Assembly: GCF_014196635.1 (NCBI RefSeq)
Contig: NZ_JACIEB010000002.1
Span: forward strand, 248,001 to 312,000
Source: Sphingobium fontiphilum
GTDB taxonomy: Bacteria > Pseudomonadota > Alphaproteobacteria > Sphingomonadales > Sphingomonadaceae
Length of the DNA: 64,000 nucleotides
Direction: 5' to 3'
Shown one piece after another: positions 17,939 through 25,488 of this stretch. The position numbers and the translations under genes are program-made. The notes below the pieces were generated by a model. The model had not been told where the DNA came from. It did no database searches and was given only the letters and a program-made list of their open reading frames with translations. How positions within the stretch are numbered: the stretch's first letter is position 1; each line of letters opens with the position of its first letter.

Positions 17939-18471
17939 GCCAGCCGCATCCGCCGCCAGGGCCGCCACAGCGCGGTCACCACCGCCGGCATCGCCGCGTC
18001 GTCGCCCGTCCGCGTCGCATGATAGTCCGCCGCCAGCCGCACGATCCCCTGCCGCACCGCTTCGGGCAGGCCGTTCATGTCGGCCGCCATCCCGGCGCGA
18101 TAGCTGACGCGCAAATGGGTCGCATCGGTCGGCGCGATCACCCGCACCCACCCGTCGCCCGCCCCGTCAATGTCGATCGCATAGCTCTCGACCGACAACG
18201 CCACCGCGCCACCCGCCGCGTCCAGCCCCTCGACCGCCTCGATCGCCACCACCGGCCGCGCCGACAGCCGCGTCCATTCCCGCGCCGCGATCACCGTCTC
18301 GCGCGCCTGCCGTTCGATCAGCCACTGGCCGACAAAGGCTTCGCACACCCCCTCGGCCGACCGCAGCAGTCCGGCCAGCAATCCATCCTCGTCACCGCTC
18401 TCGATCCGCAGGTAAGCCTTGAGCACCTCCAGCGGGCTGGCCATCGCAACAACATCCTGCTCCACCATCAC
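17935..18471 (-). CDS. GTA g6 head-tail connector
   Basis: A 178-residue gp6-like head-tail connector (adaptor). It has N-terminal helices 'LEVLKAYLRIESGDEDGLLAGLL' and 'AEGVCEAFVGQWL', a beta-rich centre ('SVESYAIDIDGAG', 'LRVSYRAGM'), and a C-terminal helix with 'LPEAVRQGIVRLAADYHATR', as in the HK97 gp6/TIGR02215 families. It forms a ring under the portal. It is coupled by four-base overlaps to the fibre-tail adaptor upstream and to the 64-residue gene downstream. Confidence 0.88.
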   Translation of the reverse strand: MMVEQDVVAMASPLEVLKAYLRIESGDEDGLLAGLLRSAEGVCEAFVGQWLIERQARETVIAAREWTRLSARPVVAIEAVEGLDAAGGAVALSVESYAIDIDGAGDGWVRVIAPTDATHLRVSYRAGMAADMNGLPEAVRQGIVRLAADYHATRTGDDAAMPAVVTALWRPWRRMRLA

Positions 18472-18746
18472 CGCTCCTCCACCCGCAGCAGCGTCGACCG
18501 CTCATCCTCCTGCCCGTCGGACAGGGTGACGCGATTGGTCACGCGATACAGCCGCCCCACCGCCCCGCCCGACAGCCGCACGCTGGTCCGCTGCGCCTCG
18601 TGCGCATCGGCCTCGACCATCACGCCGCCCGCCTCGTCGGGCGTCACAGTCCATTGGCTCGCGACAATGCTCTGCCCGGCCAGATAGGCGGACCAGTCGA
18701 AACCATGGTCGACCCGCGCCTGCGGATCCTTGCACATCAGGCTCAT
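18468..18746 (-). CDS. Phage fibre-tail adaptor protein
   Basis: A 92-residue immunoglobulin-like beta domain. It begins 'MSLMCKDPQARVDHGFDWSA' and continues with 'IVASQWTVTPDEAGG' and 'LYRVTNRVTLSDGQEDERS', ending in 'LRVEER'. This pattern (KDP...DYGFDW...L.....T..WTV...TNR.......R....RVEER) is known from phage fibre-tail adaptor proteins. The start is backed by AAGGAGGAG upstream and an ATGA overlap with the 57-residue gene. It lies directly downstream of the S74 tail fibre, which supports a role in attaching that fibre to the particle. Confidence 0.82.
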   Translation of the reverse strand: MSLMCKDPQARVDHGFDWSAYLAGQSIVASQWTVTPDEAGGVMVEADAHEAQRTSVRLSGGAVGRLYRVTNRVTLSDGQEDERSTLLRVEER

Positions 18747-18916
18747 CGGATCGTCTCCTCCTTCTCCCGCTCCGGCCGCGCCGCCGCCTCGCCGGGCCGC
18801 AACCGCGCGCCATGCCCCGGCCGCATCCCGCCGACCCACGCCCCGCCCCAGCCGCGCGGCCGCGGCTCGTCGCTCGCCGCCACCGGCCGCCCGCCTATCG
18901 GATCATTCAGCAGCAT
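18743..18916 (-). CDS. Small Gly/Arg-rich hypothetical protein
   Basis: A possible 57-residue product, 'MLLNDPIGGRPVAASDEPRP...' rich in Gly, Pro and Arg and ending 'EKEETIR'. It starts 14 bases inside the end of the tail-fibre gene and its stop overlaps the adaptor start as ATGA. It therefore fits the coupled-gene pattern of this operon even though no family is recognised. It could be a linker or simply a translated spacer. Confidence 0.45.
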   Translation of the reverse strand: MLLNDPIGGRPVAASDEPRPRGWGGAWVGGMRPGHGARLRPGEAAARPEREKEETIR

Positions 18917-20663
18917 GGGCCATCTCCAGCGCCGTCACCCGCGCGGTCAGCCGGGCGATCTCCCGCCGCAGCCACATGGCTTCCAGCGCCAGACACTCGT
19001 CATAACGCAGCCCCCAACGATCGCCCGCCGCCCGCCCCGGCCGCACCAGCGCGCCATCGGCGTCGCGCGCCTCGTCCTCCGCGTCCCAGGCGTCATGACA
19101 CACCAGCCCCCATCGGACCGCCGCGCCCGCGCCCAGCACCCCGTCGATCACGTCGCGCGTCTCCTGCGCCACCATGCCCATATGCCAACGCGCATCCGCG
19201 CCCTTGGCCGCCACCGCATCGGCAAAGCGGTATCGCCGCCACGCGGCCCCGCCCCAGGCGTCCAGCAAAGCCTCATCCGGCGCGCCCACATCCACCTTGT
19301 CGCGCGCGTCGGACGTGTTGATCGTCCCCGTCCCGGCATAGACGACCGACCATCGCCGCGCCGCCTCGCCCAATGTCCGGCTGTTGTCAGCGTCGGGCCG
19401 CACAATGCCCGTCACCGTCACGCCCGTGCCCGCGTCGAACCGCGCCACCTGCGTGCGCGTGGTCGATCCGTCGGCGGTCAGGTCGATGCTCGCATAAATG
19501 CCTAGATTGGTCGGCGAATGGGCGCTGGTCGATGAAAAGACGATCCGCGCCTGCTGGCCAAAGGCGCTGCCCGTCCAGGGCCGCGACGACAGTTCGAACA
19601 GGCTCACATTGGCCGCGCCGATCTGTTCTGGCGCCGCCAGCGTGCCATAGGCCGCCTGCCCCACGAAATTGCAGTGGGTGGCGATCGAACTGCGATAGGA
19701 AATCACCGTGCACTGGGCAAAATTATTGGCCATGGCGTTCACCTGCGCTGCGCCGGTCGCGCTGGTCGTGTCCACAGTCACCACGCCCGTCACCGTCCCG
19801 CCGGTCGACGCCAGATAATCGCCGCTGGCATGGGTCGCCGCGCTGCCCAGCCCCAGCGCCGCCCGCGCCCCGGCCGCATCACTCGCGCCCGTCCCGCCAT
19901 GGGCCAGCGCCAGCGTTCCGCCCAGCGTCAAAGTCCCGCTCACGCTCACCGGCCCGCCCGTGAGGGTCAGCCCGGTCGTCCCTCCCGACCCGTCGACGCT
20001 GGTCACCGTGCCCGCCGCGCTGCTCGTCCCCGCGCCGATATAGGCCCGCGCCGCCGCCGCATCGCCCTGCGTCAACACGCCCCGCCCGAACGCCGCAGTG
20101 CCCGCCGCCGCAATAGCGCTCAGGTCCGCGCTCGCCGCCTGCTTGCCCGCCAACCCGGCCTCGACCGCCGCGATGGCGTCGGCCTGAACAGCCAACCCAC
20201 CAGCCAGCGCGTCAATACTATCCTGCTGCCCCGCCTGCGCCGCGCCGAGCGCCGCGACATCGCTCGCCAGCGCATCGGTCGCCGCCACGCCCGCCGCCAG
20301 CGCCGCGTCCAGCCCATCGACATCCCCGACGCCATGACCATGGCCCACGATCTGCGCCAGCCAGTCGGCAGTCGGCGTCAGCGCGACATGTTTCTCCCCG
20401 ACGCTGAAATCCACCGCCGCGCCATCCGCGCTCGACGCCACCGGCTCGCGCGCCAGCAGGCCTTCGCCGTCCAGCCAGCCAATGCCCGTCTCCCACTCGC
20501 CCGGCGAAGCCACCCCGAAAATCGCATAGGGAAAACGCGCCTCGGCCTCCACCGCGTCGGCAAAGCGGCGATAGCCCGCCACCGCCCCGCCCAGCGCCAG
20601 CGGCCCCGCACCCCCGGCGTGGCAGACCTCCAGCACCAGGTCGGCAAATATGATCGGCTCCAT
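18903..20663 (-). CDS. Tail-fibre protein with C-terminal S74 intramolecular chaperone
   Basis: A 586-residue fibre. The N-terminal ~110 residues ('PIIFADLVLEVCHAGGAGPL' onward) look like an attachment domain. A helical region rich in 'DALASDVAALGAAQ' repeats follows, then Gly/Thr/Ser strands of tail-fibre type ('LALAHGGTGASDAAGARAAL', 'TATHASGDYLAS'-like). The C-terminus is a Peptidase_S74 chaperone: 'SDARDK' at residues 451-456 gives the catalytic Ser and Lys region, 'WHMGMVAQE' is conserved, and 'LRREIARLTARVTALE' is the terminal coiled coil. In endosialidase-type fibres this domain trimerises the fibre and cuts itself off. It lies between the capsid and the head-tail connector, an unusual place in a GTA. 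Confidence 0.88.
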   Translation of the reverse strand: MEPIIFADLVLEVCHAGGAGPLALGGAVAGYRRFADAVEAEARFPYAIFGVASPGEWETGIGWLDGEGLLAREPVASSADGAAVDFSVGEKHVALTPTADWLAQIVGHGHGVGDVDGLDAALAAGVAATDALASDVAALGAAQAGQQDSIDALAGGLAVQADAIAAVEAGLAGKQAASADLSAIAAAGTAAFGRGVLTQGDAAAARAYIGAGTSSAAGTVTSVDGSGGTTGLTLTGGPVSVSGTLTLGGTLALAHGGTGASDAAGARAALGLGSAATHASGDYLASTGGTVTGVVTVDTTSATGAAQVNAMANNFAQCTVISYRSSIATHCNFVGQAAYGTLAAPEQIGAANVSLFELSSRPWTGSAFGQQARIVFSSTSAHSPTNLGIYASIDLTADGSTTRTQVARFDAGTGVTVTGIVRPDADNSRTLGEAARRWSVVYAGTGTINTSDARDKVDVGAPDEALLDAWGGAAWRRYRFADAVAAKGADARWHMGMVAQETRDVIDGVLGAGAAVRWGLVCHDAWDAEDEARDADGALVRPGRAAGDRWGLRYDECLALEAMWLRREIARLTARVTALEMAHAAE

Positions 20664-20684
20664 CCCCGCCCCCGCTCAAACATG

Positions 20685-20719
20685 AAAACGGCCCCCTTCC
20701 GCATCCGGGAAGGGGGCCG
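20685..20719 (-). terminator. Intrinsic terminator just after the capsid gene
   Basis: On the minus strand CGGCCCCCTTCC-cggatgc-GGAAGGGGGCCG (12-base stem, 20719 to 20689) is followed by TTTTC. It lies 26 bases past the capsid stop and would trim or end capsid transcripts before the tail-fibre gene. Confidence 0.85.
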
Positions 20720-20745
20720 CATGATTCCGACGAAAATGCCGCCGC

Positions 20746-21882
20746 TTAAGACGCGGCGAACTTCATCAATTTGATCGCTTCCGAATTGGCCACCGCGCCG
20801 CCGATCCGCTTCACCGCATAGAAATGCACGAACGGCTTGTTGCTGAACGGGTCGCGCAGGATGCTCGTCTCGCCCCGCTCCGCGATCACATAGCCCGCCG
20901 CGAAATTGCCAAAGGCGATGGACAGGCTGTCGGCGGCGATATCGGGCATGTCCTCGGCTTCGACCACCGGGTATCCCAGCAGGCTCGCGGGCTGCCCCGC
21001 GCTGAGCGAAGGCTGCCACAGGAACGCGCCGTCATCGGTCTTCAGCTTGCGGATCGCCGCCAGCGTGGCGGAGTTCATCACGAAACTCGCCCCCTGACGA
21101 TAGGGCGCGCGCAGGCTCTGCACCAGGTCAATGAGCCGGTCGGCCGGGTCCGCGTCAAAAGCGCCCGCCGCGCCCGACGCCACATATTGCAGCGTGCCGA
21201 ACGCCCGCGCGCCGTCCGCCGCGCTGCTCGTGGCATAGGTCAAAAAGCCCTTGGGCTTGTTCGTCCCATTGCCGTTGACGAAGGCCGCACCCTCCGCCGC
21301 CGCGAACTCGCGCGCGATCTCGCCCGCCAGCCAGCTTTCGACATCGAACGCCGCATCGTCCAGCATCGCCTGGCTCGCCGCCGGATTGGCGTAAAGCTCG
21401 CCCGCGGGCGGCGCGATCTCGTTGAAGGTCGGCGTCCCCGTCTCGGCCCGCGCGCCCGTCTCGCTGGCCCAGCCCGACACGATGCCGCCCGACGTCACCA
21501 GCTTGCGATAGCCCGCCGTGCCCGTCCGCACGACATTGGCGATGGCGCGGATCGGCGAAACGCTCTTCAGCGTCGCGTCGATCATCCCGTCAATCTCGCG
21601 CGGCACCGCATAGCCGCCCGCAGCGCCGGTCGCGCCCGAAAAGCTTTTCAACTCGACGCCCGCTTCCATGCCCTGGCGCAGATAGCGGTCGACAAAGGCC
21701 GCCCGCGCCGGATCGACGGCTCCGCCCTTCACTCCGTCCAGCGCCGGCCGCCCGGCCGCCACCACTGCCGCATCCATCCGCCCGCGCAAAGCCGCGACCT
21801 CCGCTGCGATCCCGTCGATCCTCTCCCCCTGAAGCACAGCGTCAAACGCCCCCTCCAGATCATCCGTCACCCGCACATCCAT
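20746..21882 (-). CDS. GTA g5 major capsid protein (HK97 fold)
   Basis: A 378-residue HK97-type major capsid protein. An N-terminal helical segment (about 1-65, 'LEGAFDAVLQGERIDGIAAE' then 'VAALRGRMD') is the likely delta domain removed by the prohead protease. The mature part shows 'FSGATGAAGGYAVPREIDGM', 'SPIRAIANVVRTGTAGYRKL', 'FVNGNGTNKPKGFLTY' and 'FVMNSATLAAIRKLKTDDGA', all standard for this family. The start at 21882 (MDVRVTDD) is preferred because GGGAG lies 7 bases upstream; a start at 21888 is nearby. It is flanked by terminator-like hairpins on both sides. Confidence 0.96.
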   Translation of the reverse strand: MDVRVTDDLEGAFDAVLQGERIDGIAAEVAALRGRMDAAVVAAGRPALDGVKGGAVDPARAAFVDRYLRQGMEAGVELKSFSGATGAAGGYAVPREIDGMIDATLKSVSPIRAIANVVRTGTAGYRKLVTSGGIVSGWASETGARAETGTPTFNEIAPPAGELYANPAASQAMLDDAAFDVESWLAGEIAREFAAAEGAAFVNGNGTNKPKGFLTYATSSAADGARAFGTLQYVASGAAGAFDADPADRLIDLVQSLRAPYRQGASFVMNSATLAAIRKLKTDDGAFLWQPSLSAGQPASLLGYPVVEAEDMPDIAADSLSIAFGNFAAGYVIAERGETSILRDPFSNKPFVHFYAVKRIGGAVANSEAIKLMKFAAS

Positions 21883-21902
21883 AATCATCTCCCGCTCGCC
21901 AA

Positions 21903-21933
21903 AAACAAAAAGGCCGCCCCAAACGGGACGGCC
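21903..21933 (-). terminator. Terminator-like hairpin immediately before the capsid gene
   Basis: On the minus strand GGCCGTCCC-gttt-GGGGCGGCC (one G-U wobble) is followed by TTTTTGTTTTT and then, within about 15 bases, the capsid Shine-Dalgarno sequence. It could end transcripts running in from the plus-strand cassette side, or act as an attenuator for capsid. The gap between this hairpin and the plus-strand gene at 22060 holds no obvious strong promoter. Confidence 0.7.
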
Positions 21934-22059
21934 CAACAAAGAAAGAACTGATCCAGCCGCAACGAAATCGCCAGCAATGTTTGTCAGGCGAAGTCGAACG
22001 AACGGCCATTGCCCCCGTCATCCATTCACCGTAATTCTTGATCCTTCATCGGAGCATCC

Positions 22060-22422
22060 ATGTCGCGCTCGAAAAAGATCATCGCCTGGATGGACCGCGA
22101 TCTGGACCACAGCTTCCGCCCAGGCCAGAAACCCGCGTCGATGGTCATCATCTTCCTGCCGGTTCCATTCGCCATCGCGGGCGAAAGCCTGAGCCTGCCC
22201 CATCGACCGATCTGGGCCATCACCCTCTGCATTATGGCCCTGCTGGCGATCTTCTGGACCTGGCGCTACATCCGCGCCATGCGCCGCTTCGCGGCCAAAT
22301 CAGACCGCATCTACGACATACGGACGAAGCATATGCTGCCCCCCGAATATGCCGACACCCACAGCGCCACCAAAGCCGCCAAACTCCGCGCGCTGCTCCG
22401 TCGGAACAAGGACCCCAAATGA
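22060..22422 (+). CDS. Small two-TM membrane protein, unknown
   Basis: A 120-residue protein with a basic N-terminus ('MSRSKKIIAWMDRDLDHSF'), two hydrophobic segments ('MVIIFLPVPFAIAG' and 'IWAITLCIMALLAIFWTW') and a basic cytoplasmic tail ending 'LRALLRRNKDPK'. No family is recognised. It is the first of three coupled plus-strand genes that interrupt the minus-strand GTA cluster, and it overlaps the DUF805 gene as ATGA. The weak ribosome site is 'TCGGAG'-like about 9 bases upstream. Confidence 0.7.
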   Translation: MSRSKKIIAWMDRDLDHSFRPGQKPASMVIIFLPVPFAIAGESLSLPHRPIWAITLCIMALLAIFWTWRYIRAMRRFAAKSDRIYDIRTKHMLPPEYADTHSATKAAKLRALLRRNKDPK

Positions 22423-22880
22423 CCTATCCATCGGGCGCCAAAGCCGAAGCCCAGCTCTTCCTTCATACGATCAAAAGCAGTTTCGCCTTCACCGGCCGCG
22501 CCCGCCGAACCGAAGTCCTGCTCTACCACATATTCAGCGCCCTGGCAGGCGTGGTGCTCGGTTTCGTCGGAGGCGTTGTTCTTCCACAAGCCATCGCCGG
22601 GCCATTGATCGCGCTGTTTCAACTGATCGCCTTTGTCCCGATGGTGGCCCTCTTCGCCCGCCGCCTCCACGACCAGAGCCGTTCAAACTTTTGGCTCATC
22701 ATATTGCCAATCGGTGTCGGCCTCAGCCATTTTCAGGGGCAGTTTTGCGGAACCACCGCAGTCTTTACGCGCGTCTACAACCTCGCCCACATCGCCGTCG
22801 TGATCCTTCTCCTCGCGCTCCTCTACTGGCCCGGCACCAAGGGCCCGAACGCCTATGGCCCCGACCCACGCCAGCCATGA
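22419..22880 (+). CDS. DUF805 family membrane protein
   Basis: A 153-residue inner-membrane protein. 'FAFTGRARRTEVLLYHIFS' matches the DUF805 N-terminal pattern (F.GR.RR.E.W....F), followed by hydrophobic helices and 'ALFARRLHDQSRSNFW', the family's second motif (RRLHD.g.s.w). DUF805 proteins are small membrane proteins of unknown role, often near phage or accessory genes. It overlaps both the upstream 120-residue gene and the downstream dioxygenase gene by four bases, so the three form one transcription unit. It is not a GTA structural gene. Confidence 0.85.
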   Translation: MTYPSGAKAEAQLFLHTIKSSFAFTGRARRTEVLLYHIFSALAGVVLGFVGGVVLPQAIAGPLIALFQLIAFVPMVALFARRLHDQSRSNFWLIILPIGVGLSHFQGQFCGTTAVFTRVYNLAHIAVVILLLALLYWPGTKGPNAYGPDPRQP

Positions 22881-23542
22881 TGAACCTCACCCGCGACGGC
22901 GCGCAGCATATCCCCGCCGCCCTCGACGCCATCGCCCTCGCTACCCTCGAAGCCGCCTTCGCCGCGCTCCCGGCCGACCGCGCGGGCCAGCGCCTCACCG
23001 GCCTTGCGACCCTCGCGCCGCTCCTCGCGCCAACGGGCGCCATCGGCCGCCACGCCGCCGCCCATCTGGGCGACGCCGCCCGCCCCGTCCGGGCCCTCTT
23101 CTTCGACAAGAGCGCAGCAACCAACTGGGCGCTCGGCTGGCATCAGGATCGCACCATCGCCGTTACCGCCCCGGTCGAAACGCCCGGCTTCGGCCCCTGG
23201 ACGGTGAAGCAGGGCATCCACCATGTCGCCCCGCCCCAGTCGCTGCTCGACGATATGCTCACCCTGCGCGTCCATCTCGACGATGTGGATGCGGGCAACG
23301 CCCCGCTCCTCATCGCGCCGGGTTCCCACCGCCATGGCCGGGTCGCCGAAGCGGATGTGCCCGCCCTCGTCCTCCGCTGCGGCGTCCATGCCTGCATCGC
23401 GCAGCGCGGCGACATCTGGCTCTACGCCACGCCGATCCTTCATGCGTCGGAAGCCGCCGCCAATCCCCGGCATCGCCGCGTCCTGCAACTCGACTACAGC
23501 GCCGATGCCCTGCCCGGCGGACTGGAGTGGCTCGGCGTCTGA
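22877..23542 (+). CDS. Phytanoyl-CoA dioxygenase (PhyH) family protein
   Basis: A 221-residue Fe(II)/2-oxoglutarate dioxygenase. 'GWHQDRTIAV' gives the H-x-D iron ligands, 'LYATPILHASEAA' the distal His, and 'HRRVLQLDY' the Arg that binds 2-oxoglutarate. 'LTLRVHLDDVDAGNAPLLIAPGSH' (residues about 130-155) is the usual PhyH core strand pair. The substrate is unknown. It is the third gene of the plus-strand cassette. Its last 49 bases overlap the 3' end of the prohead protease gene on the opposite strand. Confidence 0.88.
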   Translation: MMNLTRDGAQHIPAALDAIALATLEAAFAALPADRAGQRLTGLATLAPLLAPTGAIGRHAAAHLGDAARPVRALFFDKSAATNWALGWHQDRTIAVTAPVETPGFGPWTVKQGIHHVAPPQSLLDDMLTLRVHLDDVDAGNAPLLIAPGSHRHGRVAEADVPALVLRCGVHACIAQRGDIWLYATPILHASEAAANPRHRRVLQLDYSADALPGGLEWLGV

Positions 23543-23943
23543 CCCTCCACCGCCACCACCCGCGCCATCGGCTGCATCGGATGGCTGACCAGGCTCACCT
23601 CCACCAGCTCCAGCGCCAGCAATTCGCGCGGTCCCGTCCCCCGCGCCGCCTTCACCCGGTAACCGAAGGACAGCCCGTCGACCTCCCCCGCGCGCAGCAT
23701 CGCCGCCGCCCGCCGACCCAGCGCCCCGCGCGCCGACACCCGGCCGATCACGCGCAGGCCCCGCGCGTCCTCCTCCAGCCGCTCGACCGCGCCGATCACC
23801 TGCCCCGGCCCATGCTGCCACAATAAAGGCACCCCCGCCGCCGCCAGCCTGCCGCCAAAGGCCCCGCGCCGCACCACGTCCCCGCCCCGGTCCACCCGGT
23901 CGAACAAAGCCGCATAACCGGCAAAGCGCACATCGCCGCTCAT
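23494..23943 (-). CDS. GTA g4 HK97-family prohead protease
   Basis: A 149-residue S78 prohead maturation protease. 'FAGYAALFDRVDRGGDVVRRGAF' (motif around residues 6-28) is the family start, then 'VPLLWQHGPGQVIGAVERL' carries the catalytic His, and 'EVDGLSFGYRV' followed by 'LELVEVSLVSHPM' carries the Ser and the acidic residue. It removes the capsid delta domain. The start at 23943 overlaps the DUF6127 stop as ATGA. Its last ~16 codons are read antisense to the PhyH gene and look unlike the usual family ending, so the C-terminus may have been altered by the cassette insertion. Confidence 0.92.
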   Translation of the reverse strand: MSGDVRFAGYAALFDRVDRGGDVVRRGAFGGRLAAAGVPLLWQHGPGQVIGAVERLEEDARGLRVIGRVSARGALGRRAAAMLRAGEVDGLSFGYRVKAARGTGPRELLALELVEVSLVSHPMQPMARVVAVEGQTPSHSSPPGRASAL

Positions 23944-24245
23944 CCCTTCACCAGCCCGACCAGCCCCGCCTTCACCGCAATCCCCAGCAACAGCAGCGCC
24001 ATCCCGATCCGCACGACCCACCCGATCACCGCGCCCCGCGCCGCCTTCTTCGCGTCGCGCCAGGCGGAAAGCAATTCGCGCAGTTCGCGCATGTCCGCCG
24101 CCGCCCGCCGGTCCGACAGGCCCAGCCGCGCCAGCGCCCGCTCAGCGCCCAGCTCGCTCGCCTCCTCGATCAGCGCGCGGATCATCACCATGTCCGGCTC
24201 CGCCTGCGCCACCAGCCGCGCCAGCATCTCGCCCTCAACGCCCAT
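23940..24245 (-). CDS. GTA g3.5-like DUF6127 protein
   Basis: A 101-residue protein found between portal and protease in GTA clusters. A soluble helical part ('MLARLVAQAEPDMVMIRALIEEASELGAERALARLGL', residues about 7-43) precedes a basic hinge 'WRDAKKAARGAVIGWVVRIG' and one membrane segment 'MALLLLGIAVKAGLVGLV'. This matches the DUF6127 family as I recall it. The role is unknown; a single TM segment suggests membrane association during head assembly. It overlaps the protease start by four bases and follows the portal by 12. Confidence 0.8.
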   Translation of the reverse strand: MGVEGEMLARLVAQAEPDMVMIRALIEEASELGAERALARLGLSDRRAAADMRELRELLSAWRDAKKAARGAVIGWVVRIGMALLLLGIAVKAGLVGLVKG

Positions 24246-24257
24246 CGCCCGCTCCCC

Positions 24258-25379
24258 TCACAGCTTCAGCAGCGCCCTCTTCTCCTCGGCGCTCAGGAAA
24301 TCGGCCGCCGCGATCCGCTCCCACAGCGCGCTCTGCTCGTCCGACAGGGCGGGCACAGCGTCCAGGTCCGGCGCAATCTCCACCCCCGGCCACCAGTCGC
24401 CCAACCCCTGCCCCAGCGCGCCCGCGATCTTCGCGACCAGCGGCAATATCGCCTGCCGCCACAGCGCCTTGTTCGCCTCGCGATAATTGGCGTAGGCGTT
24501 GTCGCCCGGCAGCCCCAGCAACATCGGCGGCACGCCGAAGGCCAGCGCGATCTCCCGCGCGGCCGCCGCCTTCAACCCCACGAAATCCATCTCCGCCGGG
24601 GTCAGGCTCATCGCCTTCCAGCTCAGCCCCCCTTCCAGCAACATCGGCCGCCCGGCATTGGCCGCGCCCGCAAAGGCCGCCTCCATCTCGCGCTTCACCC
24701 GCTCATACTGGTCGGGCGTCATCACCGATCCATCGCCCGGATCATAGACCATCGCCCCGCTCGGCCGCGCCGCATTGTCCAGCAGCGCCTTGTTCCACAC
24801 CGTCGCCGCATTGTGGATGGCGACCGCGCCCGCCGCCGCCCCGGCGCAACCCAACCCATAATGGTCGTCCAGCGGATGCAGCGCCTTCAAATGCACGATG
24901 CTGGTGCGCCCCGCCCCGTCCTGCGGCGTCAGTCGGGTGACGCTGTCGGCCACGCGATAGCTGTAGGCGGCGGGCCAGCCGCGCCCGTCCGGCTCCACCC
25001 GCACCCGTTCGGGGCGCAGCGCGAACAGCTCGGCGGGCATCCCGTCGGCTCCCGGCAAAATCTGCACATAGCCATTGCCGTGCAGCAACAGGTGACAGGC
25101 CAAAGTCTCGACCAGCCCCTGCCCGGCGGAACAATGACGCACCAGCGCCAGCGCGCGTTCCGCCTCCTCATGTCCCCCGGCCTTCAGCGCCGTCGCCCCC
25201 GCCCCTTCGGACACCAGCCGCACCGCCCGCTGCGCCACCGGATTGCCGATCACCCCGGCGCGCAACTGCGCCTCGTAACTGGCGGGCCATTCGCCCAGCG
25301 CCACCGCACCCGTGCCCCAGGCGCGCGCCAGCACCGGCCGCACCACCGGCGCGGCCGCCTTCGTCCCGAACCATTTCAT
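24258..25379 (-). CDS. GTA g3 portal protein
   Basis: A 373-residue HK97-type portal. The diagnostic strings are 'GNPVAQRAVRLVSEGAGA', 'LLLHGNGYVQILPGADG', 'LRPERVRVEPD', 'IVHLKALHPLDDHYGLG', 'ALAFGVPPMLLGLPGDNAYA' and 'NYREANKALWRQAILPL', all in family order. It makes the dodecameric ring for DNA packaging at one head vertex. The start at 25379 ('MKWFGTKAA') is the family start; twelve more in-frame codons upstream are improbable. A terminator-like hairpin stands about 20 bases upstream of the start. Confidence 0.95.
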   Translation of the reverse strand: MKWFGTKAAAPVVRPVLARAWGTGAVALGEWPASYEAQLRAGVIGNPVAQRAVRLVSEGAGATALKAGGHEEAERALALVRHCSAGQGLVETLACHLLLHGNGYVQILPGADGMPAELFALRPERVRVEPDGRGWPAAYSYRVADSVTRLTPQDGAGRTSIVHLKALHPLDDHYGLGCAGAAAGAVAIHNAATVWNKALLDNAARPSGAMVYDPGDGSVMTPDQYERVKREMEAAFAGAANAGRPMLLEGGLSWKAMSLTPAEMDFVGLKAAAAREIALAFGVPPMLLGLPGDNAYANYREANKALWRQAILPLVAKIAGALGQGLGDWWPGVEIAPDLDAVPALSDEQSALWERIAAADFLSAEEKRALLKL

Positions 25380-25396
25380 ATCAGCATCCCCATAAT

Positions 25397-25428
25397 GCAA
25401 AAATCCCCTCCCCACCGGGGGAGAGGAT
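25397..25428 (-). terminator. Intrinsic terminator before the portal gene
   Basis: On the minus strand CCTCTCCCC-cggt-GGGGAGGGG (nine pairs with one G-U) is followed by ATTTTTGC. It ends the glycine-zipper gene transcript. It also lies between the terminase and portal genes of the GTA cluster, so read-through, a separate promoter or antitermination is needed for portal expression. Confidence 0.78.
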
Positions 25429-25488
25429 CAAGGAAGGCCAGCGGACAGCGCCGGCTGTCGAAACGCACTATCGGGGATCAGCGCCCCT

